Positions 11,511 to 22,338 of a stretch of 64,000 nucleotides of DNA are shown here, in pieces. The DNA is from Symbiodinium natans (taxonomy: Eukaryota > Sar > Dinophyceae > Suessiales > Symbiodiniaceae), in the NCBI GenBank assembly GCA_905221605.1, contig CAJNDS010000065.1:176001-240000 (forward strand). Direction: 5' to 3'. The position numbers and the translations under genes were made by a program. Below the pieces are notes generated by a model, which saw only the letters and a list, made by a program, of their open reading frames with translations, searched no databases and had not been told where the DNA came from. Position 1 is the first letter of the stretch; each line of letters starts with the position of its first letter.

Positions 11511-11819
11511 TCCTGACTGACGCTCTGTTTTGCCATTGCTTCACCTTCTTAACACCTAAGTTCTGGCTGATTACCAACAAAAGTTTCGAGAAGCAAGTTT
11601 CGCGCTTCTCTGATCTGCTTTACACACACTGGATCTGTTGGGCTTAAGGGCTGAGGGGTGCGGTTACGACCATGTTTTTCTAACCATGTGTAAGGCACTG
11701 TTATCTACAGCGTTTTGCATCTTTATAGAACATGCTGCCAAAAAAGTCACGTTTCTCGAACAAGACATGCTGTCACAAGCCCTTTGCGAACATGTCTGGA
11801 ATGTTTAGCTGTTTTGCCT

Positions 11820-12260
11820 CTTGCTGCTGCTGTTGCTGCTGCTGCTACTTCTACTGCTGTTGCTACTGGTATTTCTTACTACTATTGTGAGTAATGCTCA
11901 ATGCTAATCTTTTGCTATGACTGCGACAATTTGAACTAGCATTATTTTTCTTGATTTTGTGATTGTATACTTGTGTTTGCAAGAACACTGTTCCTACTCC
12001 TACTCCTACAATACAAGTACTATGATGAACGACTATCCGCTGCTTGTTATCAATTTCTGATACGGATAACTAGCACCATGTCAATGATCTTTTCTGTTTC
12101 GTATTACCTTCTACGAGCACTACGTATTCTTGCCAGTACCGCACTGGCTACTAGTACCGCAACTGCTGCGGATGTTATTGCTACTACTATTACTACCGCT
12201 TCTACGTCCACCATACTCCTACTACTCCTACTTCTACTGTTGCTACCACTCGCACTAGCT
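11820..12260. repeat. Degenerate triplet-rich region (TGC, TAC, ACT)
   Basis: (TGC)n at 11821-11850 passes into long runs of TACTAC- and ACTACT-like triplets to about 12250. It makes hydrophobic artefactual frames (Leu/Thr/Ser repeats). Confidence 0.75.
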
Positions 12261-12712
12261 TGGACCTTGCATGCTAGACAAGTGTTCCAATACGTCAAGG
12301 TATAATCAAAGCGCTGACTGGCAAATGGTGTGCGTAGACTGTCGCACGAACCAATCCAGAGAGAAGAGCTGACAATCCTGCTACTGTAGCTTGTTGAAGG
12401 AATACCCCATCTCCGAAATCTTGGACATCTTCGGTGCAGCCTCGCAGCTGACTGGCGCCTGCCAATTGAAAGGCTGAGTCAGGGACACGAGGATGGGAAT
12501 GGCAGGCCAGCATGTGCCTTCAATGCACTTGTGCAAGATCACCCTGTCGCCTGAGGGCCTGTGAGGAGTGCATGAACGAACGTGCACACTTCCTGGGATT
12601 CTAGACTCCAACTGTCTGCAGAACAACTGTGGACTTGCCATTATGGCAGCTTCGTCGACCAGCGGGCTGTTGGAGAACCTGCAAAGGAATCAGAGTAGCA
12701 TGCCAAACAGGC

Positions 12713-12726
12713 CCCCCCCCCCCCCC
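12713..12726. repeat. C homopolymer tract
   Basis: Run of 14 C. Confidence 0.95.
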
Positions 12727-13395
12727 AATGTTTCCAAAACCTCACAATTTGCCAAAGCCAGAGCCGTTTGCTTTTGCAGAGTGAGTGTAGCTAGGGCCAA
12801 GCCGATAGGAGGCAGTTGCAGTGGCTCTCTCAATTAAAATAACGCTCTGTTTCGAAGCTAAATCCGAGGCACATGATTAGAGCTTAATGTTGAAGAGATT
12901 TCTATTTCTGCCATAATCGTTCTCTACGGTTGGCTGGGTAAAAGCTGTTTCGAGTGATTTGTAGAGCGCGCGAAGCATCTTTTGCAAGCTTGTGGTCTCA
13001 GTAGTCAAGCTCCTGTCGTAGTGCCATGGAGATGCAAGGCCAAGGTTTGCTGCCGGGTTCCCGGGCGATTGAGGCGATTGAGACACACATCAGACGATTT
13101 GCCGTCAAGATGTGAGGCCTGGCTTTATCGTCCACCATGAAGACGTGCCAAGCTCAGCTCAATGTTCTAGATGGTTTCTCTTGGTTTTCACTCTATAGTC
13201 GATGGTTTGATTGTTACAGGGACCAACAGTCTGAAAGATCCATGGACAGCTACCGTAACACGAAGATCACAAGTCTGTCGCGTCAAATGAAGGAAGTACA
13301 ATGAAGCACTGTTAGGTGCCACTGACAGCTCGTGGCGGGCATGCTGTGCCTGGATACTCTGGGCACGTCCCGGGCAAGGCCTCGGATCACACATC

Positions 13396-13575
13396 ATGCG
13401 TTGCGTAATTGTGTTATGGCCAAGTGATGCCAATGTTGAGCAACAACCTGTCGATCCAGTCTGCATCACACCTGAGCCGCAGGGCCCTGAAGAAGCCAAC
13501 ATGGGCAAACGTTTCGCTGCCGCCAACGAGCATGGTTTCCGCAGCCTCCGAGGTGCTTTGGGCATGCAGGGTTAG
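13396..13575 (+). CDS. Unrecognised 59-codon open frame from ATG
   Basis: Reads MRCVIVLWPSDANVEQQPVD then PEEANMGKRFAAANEHGFRS and LRGALGMQG. Protein-like and compact. It could end as an exon at ATGCAG before GGTTAG. Confidence 0.25.
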   Translation: MRCVIVLWPSDANVEQQPVDPVCITPEPQGPEEANMGKRFAAANEHGFRSLRGALGMQG

Positions 13576-13610
13576 AGATGCCAGTGCAAAGTCAAAAGTA
13601 GGGACAAGCA

Positions 13611-13916
13611 TTGCCAGAATTTGGGGGTCTTGGGAGCGCTATCTTTCCACCGGTGCTTGTAGCAAATGCAGCAGGAAGCGCTAGACAAGACATTGGCTTG
13701 ATTGGTTTGAGTCTCGAGACCTGGGCAAAGCCTTCACTCGCAGCTGCTCATGCCGATGCCGAGCTGACAGCAACTAGTCCTTTTTCGATGTTTCTTGATG
13801 TTGGCATGATCTGCTACTCGACCTCTACACCTGGCGCAAAATTTCACACTGCGCCGCTTGTGTTACTTTGCCAGGTCCATGAACTCAGAGCAGCCCACAT
13901 GAGAAAGAGACCCTGA
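13611..13916 (+). CDS. Unrecognised 101-codon open frame
   Basis: Reads GSAIFPPVLVANAAGSARQD then IGLIGLSLETWAKPSLAAAH and a hydrophobic stretch PFSMFLDVGMICYSTSTPG. Follows the frame at 13396 on the same strand and might be a neighbouring exon. No domain recognised. Confidence 0.22.
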   Translation: MPEFGGLGSAIFPPVLVANAAGSARQDIGLIGLSLETWAKPSLAAAHADAELTATSPFSMFLDVGMICYSTSTPGAKFHTAPLVLLCQVHELRAAHMRKRP

Positions 13917-14860
13917 AACAAAGGCATGCAACCAGAGTGGCACCAACACGGCATGCAGCAAGTGCAGAGGGTCCCCGTGGTTCTTGGAGCAGGTGTAGAT
14001 TGTTGGCAAATCAGGACATTACTGTATTTCCAAGCCTGCTTCGGGTCACTTTCCACTCTCGCTGAGTTTTCCATGTTGCTGTCCTAGTGAAAGCCCTGCA
14101 AACCACCCCTGACTCGTTGAAGATGCCCCTGGGTGCTTGGTACATATCAGATGATGATGCGTGATCGGTTGAGAGATCTTCATGGGCAGTCCCTTGAGCC
14201 TCGCGGGTGCAGGACCTTCACCCGCAACACTTATCCCTGCAAATGCTGCCAACAAATACCCTGACGTCACCGTCAATTAGATCAAACTCCAGCTTTTGGC
14301 CAACCTTGAAACACCAAATCCGGTCTTTTTTTAGAGTTTAGAATACTCGAATAGTCGAATAACAGAGCAATCGAAGAACAGGAAAATTTGAAAACATATT
14401 CATAGAAACATAGTGATGTGGGCGTGAACCGCCACAACTGCATACGTTGGGTGGGTTTTCTTAAAGCAGCAGCCAGAACCTCATGCGCCCGTTTGCTTCA
14501 ACTTAATTGAGTACTCAAATAGGATAATAGGACAATAGAGTCATAACATACTAAGATAATTGGCCACCAGAATCATAGCACAACAAAGCGATAGAATAGC
14601 AGAATGGTTTCCTGCAGCAAGTGCACCCTACTGGCCTTATGAAGTTGCTGGCTGCTGCCTCGAGTAGTAAGTGCGGCTCTTGCAACATTGTTCCTGGCTT
14701 CCATGTCCTATAATCTCAAAATCCAGAAAGCAAACAGGGAATGCTCCCAAGTGACAGGCGAAGCGACGCAAGCGCAGGCAGCGAAATGCAAGAGAGGGCC
14801 GCTGGCGTACAGCATCCAGGGAGGTTCTAGTACATTCCAGCAGTTGACGCCGCAACATGG

Positions 14861-15184
14861 TTGGCAAAACTCATCTCGGAAGAGTCCTGCGTTTTGATTC
14901 TGCAGGCCTCAAATCAGCGAAAGTGTCGCAATCCCCATGGTATCTCGGAAGCAGACGTGCACGTACGTCGTGGTGGCCTTTTGGTACACTCTGCCAAAAT
15001 CTCATTCTTGCGTTTTCTGCAAAGACCTATCCAACATGTACTAGTGACAAGCATGAGTCTAGACATGTGGCTGACTAGAGTGAGCTTGCACTGCTGGGTA
15101 TGGAAGAGACGAGTTCGTATGTCCACGGACAACAAGAATCCCAAGATAGACAGCCTAACTATTGTAAAACAGGCACTGCAATGA
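14861..15184 (+). CDS. Unrecognised 107-codon open frame
   Basis: Reads ISEESCVLILQASNQRKCRN then KISFLRFLQRPIQHVLVTSM and ends NPKIDSLTIVKQALQ. Protein-like. No family recognised; other plus frames nearby are open (14857-15078, 15100-15366). Confidence 0.2.
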   Translation: MAKLISEESCVLILQASNQRKCRNPHGISEADVHVRRGGLLVHSAKISFLRFLQRPIQHVLVTSMSLDMWLTRVSLHCWVWKRRVRMSTDNKNPKIDSLTIVKQALQ

Positions 15185-15355
15185 GTAGGCCAGGAGTACC
15201 CAATGAGCGGATACCTCGTGGAAGCCCTCGTTCCCGCGTCCGAGGCAACATCCCAGGTTACAGCGGTCAGAGTCTGAGAATCGCAGCGCAGTCACAATTG
15301 CCATTCGTTCGAGTAACTTATCAAAGGGTTGCACAGTTGCACATGACTTTTACTT

Positions 15356-15667
15356 GTGGCACATGATGCAGACATATGCAGACGGCTACTCAACACATGG
15401 GGCAAAGGTCACATCCCTGGCAAACTCGAGGACGATAAGTGCATGCATTTTTTGGACAGGTTTCAGAGAAAGGGTTGTTTGACTGGGTTGGGTGCCTTCT
15501 CACTGGAATTCACACCAAGCTGGCATGTAAAGGCACGCCTCGCATGGGATGAAGGAGAGCTGCGGTGCGACATGGCGCAATGTCAATTTGCGGCTTCACT
15601 CCGGAAGCCCGATGCCAACGCCGCGCATGGAGGCCTGACATGTTGTGTTTCAGCGTTTCTGTCTTGA
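15356..15667 (+). CDS. Unrecognised 103-codon open frame
   Basis: Reads ADICRRLLNTWGKGHIPGKL then LDRFQRKGCLTGLGAFSLEF and DEGELRCDMAQCQFAASLRK. Protein-like. Not recognised. Confidence 0.2.
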   Translation: MAHDADICRRLLNTWGKGHIPGKLEDDKCMHFLDRFQRKGCLTGLGAFSLEFTPSWHVKARLAWDEGELRCDMAQCQFAASLRKPDANAAHGGLTCCVSAFLS

Positions 15668-15936
15668 TTGTGGTATGGTGACTGGCTAGGCCGCTCAGGG
15701 TACAAGCCGTCATGCTGTACCAGTTTGGCCCAACCTAGAGTATGTGGTTGGCCAAGCCATGTAGGCCACGAGTGCTTGAGACACAGCCCAGCTATTGATG
15801 TCAAGGTGCCATTGTGCAATAGTGGTGTACAACAAAAACGGCAAGTGTGTTTTTTCAATTGACGAACCCGAAAATGTCTTAAGAACATCCCTGGTGGCAG
15901 GGGGTTCGGGGGTGGATCTGTTTTTCCCCAAAAGAC

Positions 15937-16170
15937 TTGGCTCACCAAGAGTGGGCTGACACTGTTGCCCACACTCTGTGCCACGAGCTGGACAAGCCAC
16001 GATGTGGTCGAGGTGGTGTTAAGCCTGAAGCACACGTGCACCTGGCAATCAGCCAAGCACTAGCCGTCACCTGCCAAGCACCTTGGTTTCACGACTGGCG
16101 CTATGGCCTCGACATGAGGGAAGTTGAGGACTCGGAATCATCAGTCCAGCTGAAACTTTGGCTCAATTAG
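15937..16170 (+). CDS. Unrecognised 77-codon open frame
   Basis: Reads EWADTVAHTLCHELDKPRCG then PEAHVHLAISQALAVTCQAP and WFHDWRYGLDMREVEDSE. Convincing mix of helix-forming and aromatic residues; His-rich start. No family recognised. Confidence 0.25.
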   Translation: MAHQEWADTVAHTLCHELDKPRCGRGGVKPEAHVHLAISQALAVTCQAPWFHDWRYGLDMREVEDSESSVQLKLWLN

Positions 16171-16624
16171 CAGCATCCAGAGGCGCCACGTCCCTTCGCT
16201 GCTTCGTAGAGAGCACGGGCGGCGTGGGCAGAACATCGTTTTGTTGACGAGTCCGGCCTCTGGGAAAAATTGCAAAGCAGTGTTTCGTAAGCCCTGGCCG
16301 CGGGAATTGAATGCTTTGAAGAATTCTTCGTGCTCGAAGTGCACTCTTCTGGCCTTTGCTCCGAAAGGTGCTGCACACCCCCCAAAGCGGCTGTAGAATG
16401 ATCGCAAGGCTGCCATCCGCAGCTTTCTCGTAGTGCAACATGAGCATCACGTTGTAGGACAGGAAGGCCTGTACGTGTGTATGTAAGCTTGCAGTTCCTG
16501 ATCCGAGGCCTAGTCTGTTCCAAGGATACAACCCAATGGAAACTCTCAAGGCAACTATCGTGCCGATGTCTTTCGTCTTTTCCGATACATCTGCGGAGGT
16601 CCGCCCGGGCGAGTGGGTCGGCAT
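16163..16624 (-). CDS. Unrecognised open frames on the minus strand
   Basis: Two minus-strand frames overlap. One reads DVSEKTKDIGTIVALRVSIG and NVMLMLHYEKAADGSLAIIL. The other (16167-16850) reads EQRPEECTSSTKNSSKHSIP and RAYETLLCNFSQRPDSSTKR, but its upstream part is a TA and TGTC microsatellite. Either could hold an exon. Confidence 0.2.
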   Translation of the reverse strand: MPTHSPGRTSADVSEKTKDIGTIVALRVSIGLYPWNRLGLGSGTASLHTHVQAFLSYNVMLMLHYEKAADGSLAIILQPLWGVCSTFRSKGQKSALRARRILQSIQFPRPGLTKHCFAIFPRGRTRQQNDVLPTPPVLSTKQRRDVAPLDAAN

Positions 16625-16679
16625 CCCAGTCCAGCACCTTCAAGCTGAAGGTATAAAAGGATGATGCCAGACGCATGTG

Positions 16680-16781
16680 CGTCTGTCTGCCTGTCTGTTT
16701 GTCTGTCTGTCTGTCTGTATATGGCAGATTATATATATATATATATATAAGAATGCGTATATGCATTATATATATATATAC
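16680..16781. repeat. (TGTC)n and (TA)n microsatellites
   Basis: TGTC-type repeat 16680-16720, then TATATA tracts at 16730-16749 and about 16767-16779. Confidence 0.9.
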
Positions 16782-16859
16782 ACATACATGTATGTATTTT
16801 TGAGAGGGAGAGACAGAGAGACTGACAGATGTGTGTATATATATACACACAAAGATGTG

Positions 16860-17960
16860 TATATGTGTACTTGCGGTATAATCAAGGTAGCCATGCGTCG
16901 GAGTGATTTGTGCAAAGAAGGTCAGTCAGTTCAAGCGCCTCTCACAGCTCCAGTTCTGAACTTGTCAAGGTTCCAGAAAGCCGGCACTGGCATGTCAGCC
17001 AAAGGGGGCAGTCTCATGCGATTGCAATTTTTTCAGTCTGTTTGCTGTTCGATGGCCTGGTGCGCCTTAGTTTGTTCGGGGCTGCTATCTTCTTGGCTTG
17101 TGCATCCCGGAAAGCGTGATGGCACGGTGTCACGAGGGCATGAGGGGTGGCCCGGCATCGTTTGGTGTGAAGATATGCTGCCGCATCCAACAGTAAGCAT
17201 TGCCTATCATGGTGCCCGAGACACGAGCTCCTCAGTTCATGCACTGACTAGATAGGGTCGGATCCAGATCCACATGAAGATCAAGCAAGCATGAGCAACG
17301 AGCACTCATGAGGCCAACCTCGACAGGCAGCCATTGGCATCCGAAGCGCAGGTGCAGCAAGCACAGCGTTTTGGTCAGGCATCTTTGAGAAAGGAGTGAT
17401 TGAAGCTAGACTTGTCGTGCAAAGCGGGTGTGCATCTTTCACACACGAAATTTGTTTTGCAAAATCTGTTGTGGGAGGGACGGGCGACCTTACGACCTGG
17501 CACAGGCCTGCCCTGTTTCTTCATCTGGCTGATGGCTTGACTTGTAGACATTGTAGACCTGACCTATTGACATAAGGATTCTTGCTCCAGAGTATATGAT
17601 GCCACTTGTATCATGAAGAGGAAGCCATGACTTTCTGGGAGGTAAGCAACCACAAGCATGGCATGCTTAAGCCCGTGGAATGCTGGAGCCAAACCTAAAC
17701 AGCTACTCGCAAATGAAAAGGTTCGGCCGTCAGAGCCCGGATAGTGCACATATGCCCCCACCCTTCGAACAGAGAGAGGATCATGTACCAAACTCGCTCA
17801 GAGTCCCTTTCCAACATGCCAAAGCTTTTGGGCTGTACTCTGTGTACCAGAAGGCAATACCGATGGCTTCACATGGCAGATCCGTGACCGATAGATTCCA
17901 ATGGGTCCTTGTATTGGGTTCATCCCATTGACACGGCCAACTTTCTTGTCCACTACTGGA
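16860..17960. other. No assigned gene
   Basis: Short frames on both strands, none with domain character. Confidence 0.5.
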
Positions 17961-17961
17961 T

Positions 17962-18315
17962 GTGCCCGGAATATCCCGCATCTTGCAAGCGCCCCTCGCT
18001 TCTGCGCGCTTCCCCGTTCATCCTCTGGGCATCTCTGGGTTCTATCCATGTCCAGGCCATGCAGCCTCAGCCGTTCCGGGTTATGCCGGGCATGTCCCCG
18101 GCCTTTGCCTCGGAGAGTCTGCAGCACAATGGCACATCGGTTCAGCTGACCAATGCTCCAAGCACCCGTTAGTCACCGTTAGTCCTCAGCTAAGGCAAGC
18201 TTTCCGAGAACATCGTTGGCGAGCCCGGCTTGACTTGGAGGCTTCATCTTCGGCCAACGGTTTGGGAGAGCACATTGCGAAAGACTATGAAAGACTCATA
18301 AAGACTCACATGTGA
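17962..18315 (+). CDS. Unrecognised 117-codon open frame
   Basis: The last 43 codons after CCTCAG at about 18187 read LRQAFREHRWRARLDLEASS then ANGLGEHIAKDYERLIKTHM, a charged helical exon-like stretch. The first part is Pro/Gly rich, and a second plus frame (17909-18172) is open there. Confidence 0.25.
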   Translation: MPGISRILQAPLASARFPVHPLGISGFYPCPGHAASAVPGYAGHVPGLCLGESAAQWHIGSADQCSKHPLVTVSPQLRQAFREHRWRARLDLEASSSANGLGEHIAKDYERLIKTHM

Positions 18316-18674
18316 AGCGTGCTTACCAAGCATCGGGCGTAAACAGCTGGAGGACGGCGGAAACAGATCAGGTGCAGCACGCCTCGATCCCTGACCTGTG
18401 GTGTCTAGAGTTAGAAGCGCGCGGGTCCTTGCAAGTGGTGCGAAGGAGAAGCTTAGTCAAAAGGCTTTTGAAGGCGACACGACGTTCCTGGCGATGGACG
18501 AATCGGCAAGCAGGCTTTCGTGCTGCCAGGTGGGCCGTAGTTATTCGGATTTCTAAGCCCGAGAGGGCCCCACTTGGGCTGTTTGGTCCTGAAGTCATCA
18601 TTTTCAAGCCTCGCATACAAGTCGGAATCTTCGACCCTGCGCCCTTGAACAATACAGAGAATCGCGGCCGATAA
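18312..18674 (+). CDS. Unrecognised 120-codon open frame, basic
   Basis: Reads RRRSLVKRLLKATRRSWRWT then PLGLFGPEVIIFKPRIQVGI and ends NNTENRGR. The minus strand is also open here (18368-18706). No family recognised. Confidence 0.2.
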   Translation: MKRAYQASGVNSWRTAETDQVQHASIPDLWCLELEARGSLQVVRRRSLVKRLLKATRRSWRWTNRQAGFRAARWAVVIRISKPERAPLGLFGPEVIIFKPRIQVGIFDPAPLNNTENRGR

Positions 18675-18730
18675 AAGTGTTGCATTGAAGCAGCGGTTGA
18701 TTTCAAGAACAGATCACATCAACCATCACG

Positions 18731-19066
18731 TTAACCCCCAGAGCATACGCGCAGCAAATCCTGGGTTGAGAAGCCGGATGAAGCTGGGTCGAAATATCGA
18801 AATGGACATGAAGCAAGAAGCTGCGTGGTATCTTCATCATCTCGCATGACCAGGTAGGAATGCGCATCAGGGAACGTCCACGTTGGGAAAGCGCACTTTA
18901 AGCAGCCACATCGAATCTTGGACAGGTCACTGATGTGTATTTGTGCACCGATGTCACAGTGTCTACAGTGCAGTGTCATGGAGCGTCCACATTTGGGCGA
19001 TGTGAATATACGCCAACAGATGTGAGTTAAACTCAGTCCTTGTGCGCTATGCCGCGATCTCGTCAA
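18731..19066 (-). CDS. Cys-rich 111-codon open frame
   Basis: Contains LHCRHCDIG, then SKIRCGCLKCAFPTWTFPDA and DDEDTTQLLASCPFRYFD. The CxxC ... CxCxxC spacing could bind zinc, and the acidic and aromatic tail is protein-like. No named zinc-finger family fits well. One frame from an alternative start; a true start is not evident. Confidence 0.25.
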   Translation of the reverse strand: MTRSRHSAQGLSLTHICWRIFTSPKCGRSMTLHCRHCDIGAQIHISDLSKIRCGCLKCAFPTWTFPDAHSYLVMRDDEDTTQLLASCPFRYFDPASSGFSTQDLLRVCSGG

Positions 19067-19579
19067 CGTGCATGTTGCGAACTTTTTTTTGGTCTTGTTG
19101 GCTTTACATTGACTCTTTTTCTAGTTGCGGCGCAATGAATGTATGCACAGTTGGGAATTTGATTTGTTCTTCTCAAAGCGGTACGCAGAATTGGCAACTT
19201 GAATGTTCTTCTCATGGCCTCAGCGGAACCTGCCACTTTCTACTCGACGAGCTCTAGAAGCGCATCCACGTGCTTTGCCTTGCTCGCCTGGACAGGGGGG
19301 TTCTTCAGCACGGCCTGCAAGTGGGCGAGTCGCCGGGCGCGTGCCGAACACAAAACCTCACGCCCCGTGTTTTTTCTTTGGTCGGCCGGCCGTGTCTTGA
19401 ATAAACAGAAGGCCCGCGCCAGCGAAGGAAGGGCGTTCCCACGACACTGGATTTCTGATACACGTCACATAAATGTCACATAAAGGATTACGGAAGAAAG
19501 AGCCCCTTTGAAAGTAGTGGCTTCCTGTCAACAGCCAAGGACTTCCGTAGAAAACAGGCAAAATTCAGAGACCACTACA

Positions 19580-20110
19580 GAACGGCAGCAACAATTGCTG
19601 TTCCACTACTATACTACCACCACTATTACTAGTATGTCTGCTACAGTAGTGCTACGATTATGATTCAAGTTTTATTATTCCTGGTATGCACCGGCATATT
19701 TGTCTCGGGCCGCGCCCCCCCTTCCCCAATCTAGCGCTACGCGCACTATTTCTGCCACATTTTCTCATACTGGTCTTCCTAATACTCCTATGACTACAAA
19801 TACCATTGTTACTATTGAAATTACTACACTGCTAGTACACTATTCCTACTACTAGTACCTACACTTCCAATACTAGTAGTACTGCCATTATGGCGTGTCG
19901 TTTAGCGCTATAATTATTGTTTCTACGAATACTATTCTTCGTTGTTGTTCCTATTGCTGTTTATTTCGACGACGATGTCGGCGGCGGCCTCTGCTGCTAC
20001 TGCTATGCTTGCCATCGCTAGTTTGACTAGTATTACTACTTCGATGGCTATGACTACTATGTCTGCTAATTTTGTTTTGTTCCTGCGGCTACTAGCCGAA
20101 ATATTATACT
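19580..20110. repeat. Degenerate ACT/TAC triplet region
   Basis: CTACTA-, ACTATT- and GTAGTACT-like triplets through about 500 bases, similar in style to 11820-12260. No gene seen. Confidence 0.7.
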
Positions 20111-20226
20111 AAGAACGACATGTCTATTACGATCATCAGGATTTTTACCGTTGTCTTGGAATTGTAAATGCTTGCGCGCACCGCCTCGGCAGCCGGGCCG
20201 GCCCCAGGACAGGAAAGGAGGAAAGA

Positions 20227-20337
20227 TGGGGGGGGGTGGTGGGGGGGGGGTGGGGGGGGGGGGTGGGGGGGGGTGGGGGGGGGGGTGGGGGGGGTGGGGT
20301 GGGGGGGGGGTGGGGGGGGGTGGGGGGTGGGGGGGGT

Positions 20338-20368
<31 letters not shown>

Positions 20369-20378
20369 GGGGGGGGGT
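20227..20378 (+). repeat. G-rich tract (GGGGGT-like, about 150 bases)
   Basis: Almost pure G with scattered T, then an A-containing G run. It is flanked by further G runs at 20455-20510. Frames over it give only Gly/Trp/Val or Pro/His artefacts. Strong potential for G-quadruplex or triplex structure. Confidence 0.95.
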
Positions 20379-20575
20379 TTTTGAGGAATTTCCCTGTAGG
20401 AGCCACCCAGAGGCAGGACCCTCCACGGCGTCGGTTTGCAGCTCCTCCAAGCGTTTGGGGGGGCATCCCACAGGGCGGGGGGGGGGGAAGGGTTGGGTTA
20501 GGGGGAAGGAGGGCCGATCCGGGTCTGCTTGTTCCAGACGCTTCTCGGCAGGAAGCCGAGGCGAATTTGAATGAC

Positions 20576-20790
20576 TTGTTCAAGCCACCCTTTCGACAGG
20601 CTGCAACTGTGGCATTTGGAGCCTGTGAACAGCCAAGTCATTTGCCGCTTAATTTACAACGTTTGCTCAAGTTGCCCTATTTCGACACGCGTTACTTGTC
20701 AACGCTCGGAACCTATGACCGGTTGGAACTGCCAGTATGCATAGCGTTTGAAACCTGTGAATTGTGAGTTTGACAGCACCGAATTGTGCA
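20576..20790. repeat. Diverged local duplication
   Basis: TTGTTCAAGCCACCCTTTCGACA at the start resembles TTGCTCAAGTTGCCCTATTTC at 20666, and GCATTTGGAGCCTGTGAA at about 20613 resembles GCGTTTGAAACCTGTGAA at about 20744. Confidence 0.45.
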
Positions 20791-21329
20791 AGGTTTCGAG
20801 CCGACCAACGGCTCAAAAGGCTGCGCACTATAGCATTGAGGAGCTTGCAGTTGAATCAAACCGCCACACTTGTGGACATGTCGTCTTAGCTGCAAAGCAC
20901 GACAATCTGGCGATTGCGGATTGTCCAAATACAAAGATCTATAGACAGGTTCTATACAAATATAGGTTTTATCATCAAAAGTCAAACGAAATACAGGCTT
21001 TTCCACGAATCTTGGCCGCAACGAAGTGCGTGACAGGGCGCTGCTTTGCCGGCCGCAAAGACGTAACACCCCAAAAAAGCACGTTTACCTGTCTCAGCAC
21101 GGCAGACTGTCAACAACGCCAGGTGCCAGATGCGCAGCGGCGAACGCCATGGCCGCAACAGCTGAGCCAACGGCTAAGTTGCACATCACTGCATAATAGA
21201 CCGAACTTGTTTCGTCTTCCAATGTCATCCAATGTCCTTCCCATCGCATGGGCTACAGGCTCGGCACCACCGCATGGCACCTGCCTCGGCAATCTCGGCA
21301 ACGTTTGCCGTGAAGCTCGCACATGCTGA
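20748..21329 (+). CDS. Unrecognised 193-codon open frame
   Basis: Long but of uneven quality. Includes EELAVESNRHTCGHVVLAAK and CPNTKIYRQVLYKYRFYHQK. Starts at an ATT-to-TTG type site inside a locally duplicated region (20576-20780). Exon content possible, full frame doubtful. Confidence 0.17.
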   Translation: MKPVNCEFDSTELCKVSSRPTAQKAAHYSIEELAVESNRHTCGHVVLAAKHDNLAIADCPNTKIYRQVLYKYRFYHQKSNEIQAFPRILAATKCVTGRCFAGRKDVTPQKSTFTCLSTADCQQRQVPDAQRRTPWPQQLSQRLSCTSLHNRPNLFRLPMSSNVLPIAWATGSAPPHGTCLGNLGNVCREARTC

Positions 21330-21646
21330 AAGGGCCAAACACACTGTCAGCTTGGCAAAATGCAGTGCGTTGTGGGCGAGACATGGCGAGACCTATGCAA
21401 TGTGAGCTTGGTCTAGTCATCAGCAGACGTCAGCAAACCATGAAGGCGGCGCACTGAAGCCCCTGGAGTCCGGAGCTTTCAGAGAAGCAGAAGCGTTGTG
21501 GGAAGCATTGCTGCATAGCGACTACGAAGTTGTCCACGAACAGCACTGGAAGCCACCCGCAAGCCAAGATACTCTGAAGTCGGACTCTGGTCATGCTGAT
21601 TCTTGTCTCCGCAGTGCTCAGGGCTGCACCGATCGTTCAAGTTGTA

Positions 21647-21681
21647 GTGTATATATATATATATGTACATATATGTATACA
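21647..21681. repeat. TA-rich microsatellite
   Basis: GTATATATATATATATGTACATATATGT-type tract. Confidence 0.85.
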
Positions 21682-22110
21682 CTGTACACGTTGCACCCGC
21701 AATTGGCTCAAGCGTGCTGCTACGATCTACATCAGGTCTTTTCTTGCCGGCGCCCGAGACACACGTATCTCTTACAAGACCAGAGCATGCCCCACGTGCC
21801 TGCCACGTACCAAAGTGCAGCAAATCACATATCTGCAGTCTGTCTGTTGAGGCCCTCGATGCCCTTGCGATAGGAATGGCCAAGGACCTGACAAAACAAA
21901 TGCCATGCCCAAGAGCGCTCACAAAAAGCATCAGTCTGTAGATTTCGTTCCACAACTGTTCCACACGAAGTGATCGAAAAGCACAGCAATGTGGCCTATA
22001 ATCAATGACAGAGGCAATCAGTACAAGGTGATGTGAGTCGGTTTGTTGCTGTTCGATTGCATGTCGATCGTGTCGGGAGATGAAGATCGGCCGGTGATAG
22101 AGCGCCTTAC

Positions 22111-22338
22111 CGTCACCTGCATGCTTGTGGCGCAGCTTTCTGCAGAGACATTGCGCAGGACGTGGGCAATGCTCATGATTGCGTGTCTGTCTTTCTGCAG
22201 CGGCTGTGCGCCTTGGCTGATCTTGGCTGCCATGCCATCTCTGAGCCTCGAGAAAAGGTGGTCCAGCGCAGCGGCTTTTTGAGGCTCCACCAGCTCCGCC
22301 TCTACTGGTACGTGGCGGTTTAGCTTCAGCTGACGCAG
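22111..22338 (-). CDS. Candidate exon on the minus strand
   Basis: Read on the minus strand it begins after a TAG acceptor and gives LNRHVPVEAELVEPQKAAAL, then DHLFSRLRDGMAAKISQGAQ and a segment ending ESCATSMQ, before GTGACG or GTAAGG. Composition and both borders look like a genuine internal exon of about 220 nt. The family is not recognised. Confidence 0.32.

Larger units (their letters stand above)
11511..13395. other. No assigned gene
   Basis: AT-rich and triplet-rich sequence with poly-C at 12713. Short frames only. Confidence 0.5.

Noticed and set aside
20104-20583. Gly-rich and Pro-rich frames of 100-200 codons
   Set aside because: Produced by the G tract; no independent coding signal.
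21703-21712. TTGGCTCAAG, matching the 3' end of the dinoflagellate spliced leader
   Set aside because: Only 10 bases match and the upstream bases diverge, so it is close to chance expectation; no spliced-leader RNA gene or clear relict is claimed.
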